Source: Microbacterium helvum
GTDB taxonomy: Bacteria; Actinomycetota; Actinomycetes; Actinomycetales; Microbacteriaceae
Reading direction: 5' to 3'
Length of the DNA stretch: 64,000 bases
Assembly: GCF_014779795.1 (NCBI RefSeq)
Contig: NZ_JACXZS010000012.1
Span: forward strand, 101,973 to 165,972
Positions 44,437-51,970 of this stretch are shown here, piece after piece (the first letter of the stretch is position 1; each line of letters begins with the position of its first letter). The notes under the pieces were generated by a model. The model saw nothing but the letters and a program-made list of their open reading frames with translations, searched no databases and had not been told where the DNA came from. The position numbers and the translations under genes are program-made.

Positions 44437-46425
44437 TCAGGTGAACGCCTGCTCCACCAGCCTCTGCAGCGTCGTCATGCCGTCGCGCGACAGGATCGAC
44501 TCCAGGTGTCCCTGCACCGACGCGAACGCCGGACCCCGCAGCGCGTACACGTCCCCGGCGGCGTCGGCGGCCACATCGGCTTCGCCGGCCCGCGTCGTGC
44601 CGGCGGGCACACGGGCCGTGAACGTGTTGTAGAACCCGATGGAGGCCGCAGTGCCGAACACGTCGACGGTCTTCTGCAGGCCCTGGTGCGGGGCATCCAG
44701 CGGCGCCAGTCCGATGCCGAGCGAGTCCGCGAGGATCTGGTGGCTGAGGCACACCGCGAGCAGCGGTGCGCCGGCCGCCCGGCGCCGCGCGACGACCTCT
44801 CGCATGCGACGGATGCGGGGGTTCGCGGCATCCCGCGGGTCACCCGGCCCCGGCCCCGACACGAGCAGTTCCGCGGCGTCGATCTGCGCGTCGGTGACCT
44901 CGTTCCACGGCGTGATCGCGACGTCGAGGCCGAGGTGGCGCAGCTGGTGGGCGAGCATGGTGGTGAAGCGGTCCTCGGCGTCGACCACGAGCGCCGACCG
45001 GCCGGCGAACGGCGCCGGCCCGGTGGTGCCCTGCGGCTTCAGCCAGAACTCGGCGAGGCGGGCGTTGCGCGAGGCCAGCAGCTCGGCGACCGCCGGGTCG
45101 TCGGCCAGGCGCCGTGGAGCGGCCGCGGGCGCGTCCTCGTCGATCACCGCGTCCTCGTCGATCGCCGCGGCGTCGCCGGCGACGGCGTCGAGCACCGCCG
45201 CACCCCCTGCCTCGGGGGCGTCACCGGCCGCCTGCTCGGCCGCGACGTCACGGGGGACGGCGCCGATCGCACCGAGGACGCCCGCCGCCTTGCCGTGGGT
45301 CTCGCCGACCTCGCCGTACGGGTCGGAGTGGCGGACGAGCGTCGCGCCGACGGGCACGCGCAGCCGTCCTTCCGCGAGGTAGGCCGTGCGGATCAGGATG
45401 GGGGCGTCGAGGTCGTGCGTCGGCTCGTCGGCCGCGAGCGTCTCGCGCGGCGTGAACAGCGCCGCGACGCCCGAGTAGTACCCGCGCGGCGTGCTCTCGT
45501 GGCGCGTGATGACCGTGCACGCGTTCTGCATCGGCGATCCGGTGACCGTCGGGGCGAACATCGTCTCGCGCAGGATGTCGCGCGGGTCGAGGCGGCTGCG
45601 GCCGCGCAGCACGTACTCGGTGTGGGTCAGCCGCGACATCTCCTTCAGATGAGGGCCGGTGATGCGGCCGCCGTCGGAGCACACGGCGCTCATCATCTTG
45701 AGCTCCTCGTCGACGACCATGAAGAGCTCTTCGGTCTCTTTCGTCGAGCGCAGGAACTCCGTGAGCGTCTCGACGGTCGCCCCGCCGGCCGGGTGACGGA
45801 ACGTTCCCGAGATCGGGTTCATGGTGACGACGCCGTCGCGGGCGCTGACATGGGCCTCGGGGCTCGCGCCGACGGCCACGTGGCCGGGCGTGACGACCGC
45901 GAACGTCCAGTAGGCGCCCCGCTCGTGCTCGAGCAGCGCCCGGAACCACGTGAGGGCGGCGGTGGCGGCATCCGTGGACACTCCCGCCGTGAAGTCGCGG
46001 CGGATGACGAAGTTCGCGCCCTCGCCGCGGCCGATCTCGTCGGCGATCACGCGGCGGACGATGTCGGCGTAGTCCTCGTCGGCGATGTCGAACCCGGGGT
46101 CGTCGAGTGCGACGGGCTCGGCGGGCAGCTGAGCGAGCGCGTCCTCTCGCGGGATCGAGACCCGTTCGGCGACGACGAGGCAGCGCAGCGGCGCGCCGTC
46201 GTCGTGGCACTCGAAGCCGCGCTCGCGCACCTGGCGGAACGGCACGAGCGCGAGCACCTCGCGGGCGGCGCCTGCGGCGTCGACGAGCGGGATGTCGCCG
46301 AGCAGTTCGACGTCGACCACGTCTCCGGTCAGCACCTCGACGGTGGTGCCGTCGCGGGCGATGAGGGCGAACGGGATGCCGCTCTGGGCGATCTCGCGAA
46401 GGGAGCGTCGGGCTAGGCCGGTCAT
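44437..46425 (-). CDS. Fused TrpE-G/PhzE-type anthranilate or ADIC synthase
   Basis: 662 residues. The N-terminal chorismate-binding domain (about 1-430) has MNPISGTFRHPAG, DEELKMMSAVCSDGGRI and ETMFAPTVTGSPMQNA. The C-terminal glutamine amidotransferase domain (about 465-662) keeps the triad: Cys559 in AVCLSHQ, and His640 and Glu642 in GHLE. An Asp/Ala-rich linker joins them. The closest memory match is PhzE (2-amino-2-deoxyisochorismate synthase), but no other phenazine gene is nearby. A Trp-codon attenuator in its leader argues that it serves tryptophan synthesis or is at least controlled by Trp supply. ATG at 46425 with a modest GAAAG ribosome binding site. Convergent with the sigma factor gene. 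Confidence 0.88.
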   Translation of the reverse strand: MTGLARRSLREIAQSGIPFALIARDGTTVEVLTGDVVDVELLGDIPLVDAAGAAREVLALVPFRQVRERGFECHDDGAPLRCLVVAERVSIPREDALAQLPAEPVALDDPGFDIADEDYADIVRRVIADEIGRGEGANFVIRRDFTAGVSTDAATAALTWFRALLEHERGAYWTFAVVTPGHVAVGASPEAHVSARDGVVTMNPISGTFRHPAGGATVETLTEFLRSTKETEELFMVVDEELKMMSAVCSDGGRITGPHLKEMSRLTHTEYVLRGRSRLDPRDILRETMFAPTVTGSPMQNACTVITRHESTPRGYYSGVAALFTPRETLAADEPTHDLDAPILIRTAYLAEGRLRVPVGATLVRHSDPYGEVGETHGKAAGVLGAIGAVPRDVAAEQAAGDAPEAGGAAVLDAVAGDAAAIDEDAVIDEDAPAAAPRRLADDPAVAELLASRNARLAEFWLKPQGTTGPAPFAGRSALVVDAEDRFTTMLAHQLRHLGLDVAITPWNEVTDAQIDAAELLVSGPGPGDPRDAANPRIRRMREVVARRRAAGAPLLAVCLSHQILADSLGIGLAPLDAPHQGLQKTVDVFGTAASIGFYNTFTARVPAGTTRAGEADVAADAAGDVYALRGPAFASVQGHLESILSRDGMTTLQRLVEQAFT

Positions 46426-46462
46426 GGCTGAGTTCTTTCGTCGGGGGGCGGCATCCCTCACG

Positions 46463-46489
46463 AAAAAGAAGACCGCCACGGGGGCGGTC
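46463..46489 (-). terminator. Attenuator terminator in the TrpE-G/PhzE-type leader
   Basis: Minus strand: GACCGCC, five-base loop, GGCGGTC, then TTCTTTTT. It lies 37 bases before the ATG of the synthase gene and after the leader peptide, so it stops transcription inside the leader unless the alternative hairpin forms. Terminated RNA would be about 85 bases. Confidence 0.88.
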
Positions 46490-46503
46490 GTCGGTCGCGC
46501 GAA

Positions 46504-46523
46504 CCCACCGCCTATGCGGTGGG
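46504..46523 (-). promoter_or_regulatory. Pause/protector hairpin and antiterminator segment of the trp attenuator
   Basis: An eight-base-pair hairpin (CCCACCGC / GCGGTGGG, loop ATAG) whose loop contains the leader peptide stop codon. Its 3' arm extended by one base reads GGCGGTGGG and can instead pair through GGCGGT with ACCGCC in the first arm of the terminator (46483-46488). That gives the usual 1:2, 2:3, 3:4 choice. A ribosome stalled on the Trp codons (46524-46529) would cover segment 1. Confidence 0.8.
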
Positions 46524-46547
46524 CCACCAGAGAAGTCGCGCGGACAT
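46512..46547 (-). CDS. trpL: Trp leader peptide MSARLLWWPTA
   Basis: An 11-codon open frame with two adjacent TGG (Trp) codons at 46524-46529 and a TAG stop in the loop of a hairpin. It is followed by a terminator 23 bases later and by the TrpE-G/PhzE-type gene. The start ATG has TATCGT exactly six bases upstream and no ribosome binding site, so the leader transcript starts at the AUG. The small size, tandem Trp codons and overlapping hairpins together are diagnostic of ribosome-mediated attenuation by tryptophan. Leaderless trpL before a fused trpE(G) is known from Sinorhizobium meliloti. Confidence 0.88.
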   Translation of the reverse strand: MSARLLWWPTA

Positions 46548-46553
46548 GCGGTC

Positions 46554-46559
46554 ACGATA
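46554..46559 (-). promoter_or_regulatory. -10 element TATCGT, leaderless start of the Trp leader peptide
   Basis: TATCGT on the minus strand exactly six bases before the leader peptide ATG (46545-46547). The divergent ispG promoter lies 64 bases away. Confidence 0.6.
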
Positions 46560-46622
46560 GCAGAGACTGCGCCACCGCCCGTGCCCGGTTACCGCAAGCG
46601 GCCGGGCCGCACTCGCTGCGCG

Positions 46623-46628
46623 TAGGCT
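46623..46628 (+). promoter_or_regulatory. -10 element TAGGCT, leaderless start of ispG
   Basis: TAGGCT exactly six bases before the GTG at 46635. Confidence 0.6.
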
Positions 46629-46634
46629 GGACGG

Positions 46635-47786
46635 GTGCCAGCCGTGAATCTCGGGATGCCCAAGGTCCCCGAAACGCTCGCCCCCCGCCGCAGGAGCCGC
46701 CAGATAAAGGTGGGCAAGGTGCTGGTCGGAGGGGACGCGCCCGTCAGCGTGCAGTCGATGACGACGACGCCGACGACGAACATCAACGCGACCCTGCAGC
46801 AGATCGCCGAGCTCACCGCCTCGGGCTGCGAGATCGTGCGCGTCGCCGTGCCGTCGCAGGACGACGCCGATGTGCTGCACATCATCGCGGCGAAGAGCCA
46901 GATCCCGGTGATCGCCGACATCCACTTCCAGCCGAAGTACGTGTTCCAGGCCATCGACGCCGGCTGCGGCGCGGTGCGCGTGAACCCGGGCAACATCCGC
47001 AAGTTCGACGACCAGGTCGGCGCCATCGCGAAAGCCGCGAAGGATGCCGGGGTGTCGCTGCGCATCGGCGTCAACGCCGGGTCGCTCGACAAGCGCCTGC
47101 TCGAGAAGTACGGCAAGGCGACGCCCGAGGCGCTCGTCGAGAGCGCGGTGTGGGAGGCATCCCTCTTCGAGGAGCACGACTTCCACGACTTCAAGATCTC
47201 GGTCAAGCACAACGACCCGATCGTCATGGTCAAGGCGTACCGCCTGCTCGCCGAGCGGGGCGACTGGCCCCTGCACCTCGGCGTGACGGAAGCCGGACCG
47301 GCGTTCCAGGGCACGATCAAGTCGGCGACGGCGTTCGGCATCCTGCTCGCCGAAGGCATCGGCGACACGATCCGCGTGTCGCTGTCGGCGCCGCCGGCCG
47401 AAGAGGTCAAGGTCGGCCACCAGATCCTGCAGTCGCTGAACCTCCGTGAGCGCAAGCTCGAGATCGTCTCGTGCCCGTCCTGCGGGCGCGCGCAGGTCGA
47501 CGTGTACTCGCTGGCCGACTCGGTGACCGAGGGCCTGAAAGACATGACCGTGCCGCTGCGCGTCGCCGTCATGGGCTGCGTCGTCAACGGACCGGGCGAG
47601 GCGCGCGAGGCCGACCTCGGCGTCGCCTCGGGCAATGGCAAAGGACAGATCTTCGTGAAGGGCCAGGTCATCAAGACCGTGCCCGAGGCCGAGATCGTCG
47701 CGACGCTGATCGAAGAGGCGAACCGCATCGCCGACGAGATGGGGCCTGAAGCCCCCGTCGGCACCGCGCAGGTCGTCACGTCCTGA
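46635..47786 (+). CDS. ispG: 4-hydroxy-3-methylbut-2-en-1-yl diphosphate synthase
   Basis: Iron-sulfur enzyme of the MEP pathway that reduces methylerythritol cyclodiphosphate to HMBPP. 383 residues. TIM-barrel N-terminus (VSVQSMTTTPTTNINATLQQI) and a C-terminal [4Fe-4S] domain with the cysteines in SCPSCGRAQVD and VMGCVVNGPGEA. GTG start at 46635, leaderless. The stop overlaps the next ATG by one base. Usually directly behind rseP in actinobacteria, here 3.9 kb away. Confidence 0.97.
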   Translation: MPAVNLGMPKVPETLAPRRRSRQIKVGKVLVGGDAPVSVQSMTTTPTTNINATLQQIAELTASGCEIVRVAVPSQDDADVLHIIAAKSQIPVIADIHFQPKYVFQAIDAGCGAVRVNPGNIRKFDDQVGAIAKAAKDAGVSLRIGVNAGSLDKRLLEKYGKATPEALVESAVWEASLFEEHDFHDFKISVKHNDPIVMVKAYRLLAERGDWPLHLGVTEAGPAFQGTIKSATAFGILLAEGIGDTIRVSLSAPPAEEVKVGHQILQSLNLRERKLEIVSCPSCGRAQVDVYSLADSVTEGLKDMTVPLRVAVMGCVVNGPGEAREADLGVASGNGKGQIFVKGQVIKTVPEAEIVATLIEEANRIADEMGPEAPVGTAQVVTS

Positions 47787-48664
47787 TGCCCTCGGCGGGC
47801 CCCGGCTTCGACCGGCTGTCGGCCGCGCAGCGCGCCCTCGTCGGGGAATGGATGCCGGCGGCCGAGGTCGTCGCCGACCTCAGCTGGAACCTGGTCGACA
47901 CCGTCGTGCTTCGGGTGCGGCACGACGGCGACGAGTTCGTCGTGAAGGCGGCGGGACCGGACGGGCACCACTTCGCGCGCGAGCTCGATGCGCACCTCGG
48001 CGGGCTGCTGTCGGTCTGGGCGGACGGCGGGAATGCGCCGGTGATGCGTCATCACGACCGCGACGCGCGTGTGCTCGTGACGCAGTGGCTGCCCGGCGAG
48101 CTCGCCTACCGCACGCCGTGGGGCGTCGACCCCGCCGTGCACCGTCGCGCCGGTGCGCTGCTGCGTGTCTTGCACGCGCAGGCGGCGCGCCCCTCGGACG
48201 GAGTGGATGCCGCTGCCTCCGCTCGCTCGCTGGTGTGGCTCGACTCACCGCACGCCATCGTGCCCGACGTCGAGGCGCGGCTGCGGGCCGCGCTCGCCGC
48301 GCTCGGGCCGTGGGAGGCGGACCTCGTGCCCACGCACGGCGACTGGCAGCCGCGCAACTGGCTCGTCGACCCCGCGGCCTCGGACGAAGTGAGGGTCATC
48401 GACTTCGGGCGGTTCGCGTTCCGGCCCGCGGCGTCGGACTTCGTGCGACTGGCCGTACAGGAGTGGCGCGAGAATCCCGCGTGCGAGGCGGCGTTCCTGG
48501 ACGGCTACGGCGATGACCCCCGGCATCCCGATCACTGGCTTCTGATGCGCATGCGCGAGGCGATCGGAACCGCGTGCTGGGCGCACCAGGTCGGCGATGA
48601 GGCGTTCGAGGCGCAGGGCCACCGCATGATCGCCGACGCGCTCGCCGAGTTCGACGCCCGCTGA
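47786..48664 (+). CDS. Aminoglycoside phosphotransferase-like (APH) kinase
   Basis: 292 residues of the APH/choline kinase fold. Nucleotide-contacting lysine in EFVVKAAG near residue 54, catalytic loop THGDWQPRNWLV near 183-195 (HGD...N) and metal motif VIDFGRF near 205. Such proteins phosphorylate small molecules; nothing here proves antibiotic resistance and the substrate is unknown. Translationally coupled to ispG (TGATG), an arrangement that may be shared by relatives. A cluster of family 2 palindromes follows. Confidence 0.82.
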   Translation: MPSAGPGFDRLSAAQRALVGEWMPAAEVVADLSWNLVDTVVLRVRHDGDEFVVKAAGPDGHHFARELDAHLGGLLSVWADGGNAPVMRHHDRDARVLVTQWLPGELAYRTPWGVDPAVHRRAGALLRVLHAQAARPSDGVDAAASARSLVWLDSPHAIVPDVEARLRAALAALGPWEADLVPTHGDWQPRNWLVDPAASDEVRVIDFGRFAFRPAASDFVRLAVQEWRENPACEAAFLDGYGDDPRHPDHWLLMRMREAIGTACWAHQVGDEAFEAQGHRMIADALAEFDAR

Positions 48665-48700
48665 GCCCGCCGCCGCGGTCGCGACCCCCGGCATCCCTTC

Positions 48701-48814
48701 GCGCTGTCGACATCGGCGTCCGCTGTCGTTCTGGTACGGCCCCGATCGTCCGCGCTGTCGAAACCGGCATGCGCGCCAGCCTCTTTCGACAGCGGATGCC
48801 GGGAACGACAGCGC
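48701..48814. repeat. Palindromic repeat family 2, copy 1 plus a half copy
   Basis: A 63-base element (48752-48814) with 23-base imperfect arms: GCGCTGTCGAAACCGGCAT at the left and a GGATGCCGGGAACGACAGCGC-like right arm. A further half-site, GCGCTGTCGACATCGGCGTC, starts at 48701. The complementary strand of the element is closely related to 57941-58003, including equal length. It lies between convergent aph and ydcF-type genes. Confidence 0.8.
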
Positions 48815-48830
48815 GAGCGCAGGGCCCGGG

Positions 48831-49430
48831 TCACGCCCGCCTGCGCCGCACCCCGTGCCGCCACGCGATGAACGCGGCGGCGACCTTGAGCACGGGCGCC
48901 TCGCCGATGCGGTCGTCGTCGCCGCGGACGAGGCGCGCGGCGAGGTCGGGGCGCAGCTGCCACAGGTACTCGCGGCCGACCACGGCGTGCGGCGCGTGCG
49001 ACACGATCTTGATCGCGTCGGCGCCCTCGATGAGGTGGATGGCGTTGCGGATGTTCTCCGCCGTGGTGCGGCTCTCGACGTCGAGCCGGATCGGGCCGGT
49101 GTATCCGCGCTCGCGCGCGTAGCGGGCCATCAGCTCGGCCTCGGGCACCTCGCCGCCGACGGCGCCGCCGCACAGCACCAGCACGCTCTCTGTCGCCCGC
49201 GGGTCCTGCGAGCGCAGTCCCACGCGCACGCGGTAGCGGTTGACGAAGTTCGCGCGCGGACCCGCGTCGCGGTACCCGAGCACGACGACCGCCTCCGAGC
49301 CGCCGGGCGATGTCGTGGACGTGCCGAGCGCCTGACGCGACGTCCGCCGATGCACGATCTCTGCCCACACCAGCAGACCGGCGGCGGAGGCCGCCGTCAT
49401 CGAGACCAGGGCAGGCAGCACGCGACGCAC
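48831..49430 (-). CDS. YdcF family protein (DUF218)
   Basis: 199 residues with an N-terminal membrane helix (about 5-24) and a DUF218/YdcF domain (about 45-190): VVLGYRDAGPRANFVNRYRVRVGL, then LVLCGGAVGGEVPEAELMARY and ESRTTAENIRNAI. Family members include SanA and ElyC, linked to envelope maintenance, some as SAM-binding proteins; the reaction is not settled. GTG start at 49430 with TAGGGT six bases upstream. Divergent from the metallophosphoesterase gene. Confidence 0.85.
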   Translation of the reverse strand: MRRVLPALVSMTAASAAGLLVWAEIVHRRTSRQALGTSTTSPGGSEAVVVLGYRDAGPRANFVNRYRVRVGLRSQDPRATESVLVLCGGAVGGEVPEAELMARYARERGYTGPIRLDVESRTTAENIRNAIHLIEGADAIKIVSHAPHAVVGREYLWQLRPDLAARLVRGDDDRIGEAPVLKVAAAFIAWRHGVRRRRA

Positions 49431-49436
49431 ACCCCG

Positions 49437-49442
49437 ACCCTA
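49437..49442 (-). promoter_or_regulatory. -10 element TAGGGT, leaderless start of the YdcF-type gene
   Basis: TAGGGT on the minus strand exactly six bases before the GTG at 49430. Confidence 0.55.
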
Positions 49443-49494
49443 GAGGAGCGGGCTCCGCAGCGTCCCGCTCCCGGGACGTGGCAGGATCACGAGG

Positions 49495-50241
49495 GTGCCC
49501 CTCGAACGGATCGCCCTCATCTCCGACGTCCACGGCAACCTGACCGCGCTCGAAGCGGTGCTCGCGGACATCGCGGGGCGCGGCATCCATCGCATCATCA
49601 ATCTCGGCGACAACGCCGGCAAGGGTCCTCGCGGCGCGGCCGTCGTCGAACGCGTGCGCGAGGTGTGCGAGGTGAACATCCGCGGCAATTGGGACGACTT
49701 CCTCGAGGGTATCGGCGACGACGACGCCGAAGAGATGCGGTGGTGGCGCGACGAGCTGTCGCCCCCGCAGCGCGCGTGGCTGCGCGCGCTGCCGCTGAGC
49801 CACGACCTGACCCTCAGCGGGCGGCGTGTGCGACTGTTCCACGCATCGGCCGAGAGCCCGCACGTGCGCGTGCACTTCCACCACACCGAGGCGCAGTTCG
49901 ACGACATGTTCCGCGCGACCGCGATGACCGGCGACGGACCTGAGCCCACTGTGGTCGGGTATGCCGACATCCACGACGCGTACATCGAGTCGCGCGACGG
50001 GCGGACGCTCTTCAACATCGGCAGCGTCGGCAACCCGCTCGACGAGCCGACGCCGAGCTACGTGATCCTCGAAGGCGTGCCGGATGCCGACGGTCCCGCG
50101 CCGTTCGAGGTGCGCTTCGTACGCGTGCCCTACGACGTCGAGGCCGAGATCGCCGTCGCCGAGGGACTCGGGATGCCGCAAGCCGGCGTGTGGGCCGTCG
50201 AGCTGCGCACCGCCGTCTACCGCGGACGGCAGACGTCGTGA
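49495..50241 (+). CDS. Metallophosphoesterase (calcineurin-like, YfcE group)
   Basis: 248 residues. Two-metal phosphoesterase motifs: ISDVHGN (about 9-15), LGDNAGKGP (about 38-46), RGNWDD near 62 and a C-terminal FNIGSVGNPLDEP near 172. The usual GHTH motif is replaced by GYADIHDAY near 153-161, which keeps the final metal-binding His as H158 but loses the first. Substrate unknown; relatives hydrolyse cyclic nucleotides or diadenosine compounds. The GTG start has CAGGAT seven bases upstream. The stop overlaps the benE start by three bases. Confidence 0.87.
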   Translation: MPLERIALISDVHGNLTALEAVLADIAGRGIHRIINLGDNAGKGPRGAAVVERVREVCEVNIRGNWDDFLEGIGDDDAEEMRWWRDELSPPQRAWLRALPLSHDLTLSGRRVRLFHASAESPHVRVHFHHTEAQFDDMFRATAMTGDGPEPTVVGYADIHDAYIESRDGRTLFNIGSVGNPLDEPTPSYVILEGVPDADGPAPFEVRFVRVPYDVEAEIAVAEGLGMPQAGVWAVELRTAVYRGRQTS

Positions 50242-51488
50242 CCGCGGAGACGCCGCAACCGGCGACCGGGCCGGAACCGCACGCGGTGCCGGGCGGGGGC
50301 GACGCCGCGCCCGTTGCGCGGGCACCGCTCTCGCGTCCGATCGTGGCCGGGGTCGTCACGGCACTCGTCGGCGTGACCAGCTCGTTCGCGGTCGTGCTGA
50401 CGGGTCTCGATGCGGTGGGCGCGACGCCCGCCCAGGCCGCGAGCGGCCTGCTCGTGCTGTGCGTCACGATGGGTGCGTCGGCGATCCTGCTCGCGTGGCG
50501 GTACCGCATGCCGATCACGGTGGCGTGGTCGACGCCGGGCGCTGCGGTGCTCGCCGCGACGGGCGCCGTCGAGGGCGGCTGGCCGGCGGCGGTCGGGGCG
50601 TTCCTGGTGACGGCGGGGCTGATCCTGCTGACCGCGCTGTGGCCGCAGCTCGGACGACTGATCGCCCGCATCCCGCCGTCGATCGCGCAGGCGATGCTCG
50701 CCGGCGTCCTGCTGCCGCTGTGCCTCGCCCCCGTCACCGGTGTCGTGGCCAACCCGTGGGGTGTCGTACCGGTCGTCATCGTGTGGCTCGTCGCCGTGCG
50801 GTTCGCCCCACGCTGGGCCGTGCCGCTGGCGTTCGTGGCGGCATCCGTCGTCGTCGGCGTCGATCTGGCGGTCACCGGCGCGACGATCGATCCGGCCGTG
50901 CTGATCCCACGGCTGGAGTTCACGGCGCCGACGCTGACGTTCGGTGCCGTCGTCGGGCTCGCGCTGCCGCTGTTCCTGGTGACGATGGCGTCGCAGAACG
51001 TGCCGGGCGTCGCGATCATGCGCAGCTTCGGCTACGAGGTGCCGTGGCGTCCGGCGATGCTCGTGACCGGCATCGGCACCGCGCTCGGTGCGACCGCGGG
51101 CGGCCATGCCATCAACCTCGCCGCGATCAGCGCCGCGCTCGCCGCGGCGCCCGATGCGGACCCCGATCCGAAGAGACGCTGGGTGGCAGGCGTCTCGACC
51201 GGCGGGAGCGGCATCGTGCTCGGCGGGCTGTCGGCGGCGCTCGTGGCGCTGGTGGTGGTGGCTCCGGAGGCGGTCATCCCCGCGGTCGCGGGCATCGCGC
51301 TGTTCGCGGCGTTCGGGTCCGCGGTGCAGCAGGCGATCGACGATCCGGGCGAGCGGCTGCCGGCCGTCGTGACGTTCCTCGTGGCCGCGTCGGGCGTCGC
51401 GATCGCGGGTGTCAGTGCCGCCTTCTGGGCGCTGGTGGCCGGGCTCGTGGTGCGCGAAGTGCTGCATCTCGGGCGCCGGCGGCTCTGA
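50238..51488 (+). CDS. benE: BenE family benzoate/H+ symporter
   Basis: 416 residues, about 11-12 membrane helices after a proline-rich start. Family segments: PITVAWSTPGAAVLAATG near residue 95, ASQNVPGVAIMRSFGYEVP near 252 and GGHAINLAAISAALAAAPDADPDP near 290. BenE takes up benzoate in degradation operons, but no benzoate degradation gene is present here, so the substrate may differ. GTG start coupled to the phosphoesterase stop. Confidence 0.88.
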   Translation: MTAETPQPATGPEPHAVPGGGDAAPVARAPLSRPIVAGVVTALVGVTSSFAVVLTGLDAVGATPAQAASGLLVLCVTMGASAILLAWRYRMPITVAWSTPGAAVLAATGAVEGGWPAAVGAFLVTAGLILLTALWPQLGRLIARIPPSIAQAMLAGVLLPLCLAPVTGVVANPWGVVPVVIVWLVAVRFAPRWAVPLAFVAASVVVGVDLAVTGATIDPAVLIPRLEFTAPTLTFGAVVGLALPLFLVTMASQNVPGVAIMRSFGYEVPWRPAMLVTGIGTALGATAGGHAINLAAISAALAAAPDADPDPKRRWVAGVSTGGSGIVLGGLSAALVALVVVAPEAVIPAVAGIALFAAFGSAVQQAIDDPGERLPAVVTFLVAASGVAIAGVSAAFWALVAGLVVREVLHLGRRRL

Positions 51489-51550
51489 GCCGGCGCACGG
51501 GGCCGGGATGCGGCATCCACCGCTCCTCAATCGAGGGCGGGCCGACGCGG

Positions 51551-51856
51551 TCAGCGGGCTCGACGACGCACGATGGCCGCGTGCACCCGCAGCAGGCGCG
51601 GGACGACCACGTACACCGCGAGCGGGACGACCACGGCGGTCAGCACGAGGGCGCGGAGGATGGGGTGCCACGACTCCGAGACCGGGGCGAGCAGCAGCAT
51701 CCCGACCGAGACGAGCGGGAAGATCGCGAGCCACGTGATGACGGCTCGGACGTGGATCGACGGCGGTGACGGTGGGGCGGCGAGCGGCGTCGGTGTGTCG
51801 GCGGCGGGTGCCGATGTGTCGGCGGAGAGGGAGTCAGGGGCGGCGGGAGCGGTCAT
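51551..51856 (-). CDS. Small two-helix membrane protein next to tetR
   Basis: 101 residues: a Pro/Ala/Thr-rich cytoplasmic start and two membrane helices (about 40-60 and 68-90), ending in RRRAR. The segment WLAIFPLVSVGMLL and RALVLTAVVVPLAVYVVVPRLL resembles the C-terminal membrane domain of antibiotic biosynthesis monooxygenase fusion proteins (COG3224), here standing alone. Start set at ATG 51856 with AAGGA eight bases upstream. Divergent from the TetR gene across an operator-like inverted repeat, so it is the likely repressed target. Confidence 0.65.
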   Translation of the reverse strand: MTAPAAPDSLSADTSAPAADTPTPLAAPPSPPSIHVRAVITWLAIFPLVSVGMLLLAPVSESWHPILRALVLTAVVVPLAVYVVVPRLLRVHAAIVRRRAR

Positions 51857-51876
51857 GTGCGGCATCCTTCGAATAT

Positions 51877-51950
51877 TCCAACGGAACGGTTGCAACTGAC
51901 TGGTTGCAAGTGAACCACCGCTCGATCTATTCCGCAACCGTTCAGTTGGA
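51877..51950. promoter_or_regulatory. TetR operator region
   Basis: Inverted repeat with arms TCCAACGGAACGGTTGC (51877-51893) and GCAACCGTTCAGTTGGA (51934-51950), matching at 16 of 17 positions, in the divergent gap between tetR and the small membrane protein. Further half-site-like GGTTGCAA blocks lie between (51894-51910). The right arm ends eight bases before the tetR -10, so TetR binding should block both promoters. Confidence 0.7.
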
Positions 51951-51958
51951 TACGTGCG

Positions 51959-51964
51959 TATCAT
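51959..51964 (+). promoter_or_regulatory. -10 element TATCAT, leaderless start of tetR
   Basis: TATCAT exactly six bases before the ATG at 51971, directly beside the operator. Confidence 0.6.
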
Positions 51965-51970
51965 GGCGAC

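Noticed and set aside
44437..46425. Phenazine biosynthesis cluster
   Set aside because: Only a PhzE-like gene is present, none of phzA/B/D/F/G, and its leader is a Trp attenuator.
47786..48664. Aminoglycoside resistance gene
   Set aside because: The APH fold is shared by many small-molecule kinases; coupling to ispG and lack of close resistance motifs argue against a resistance call.
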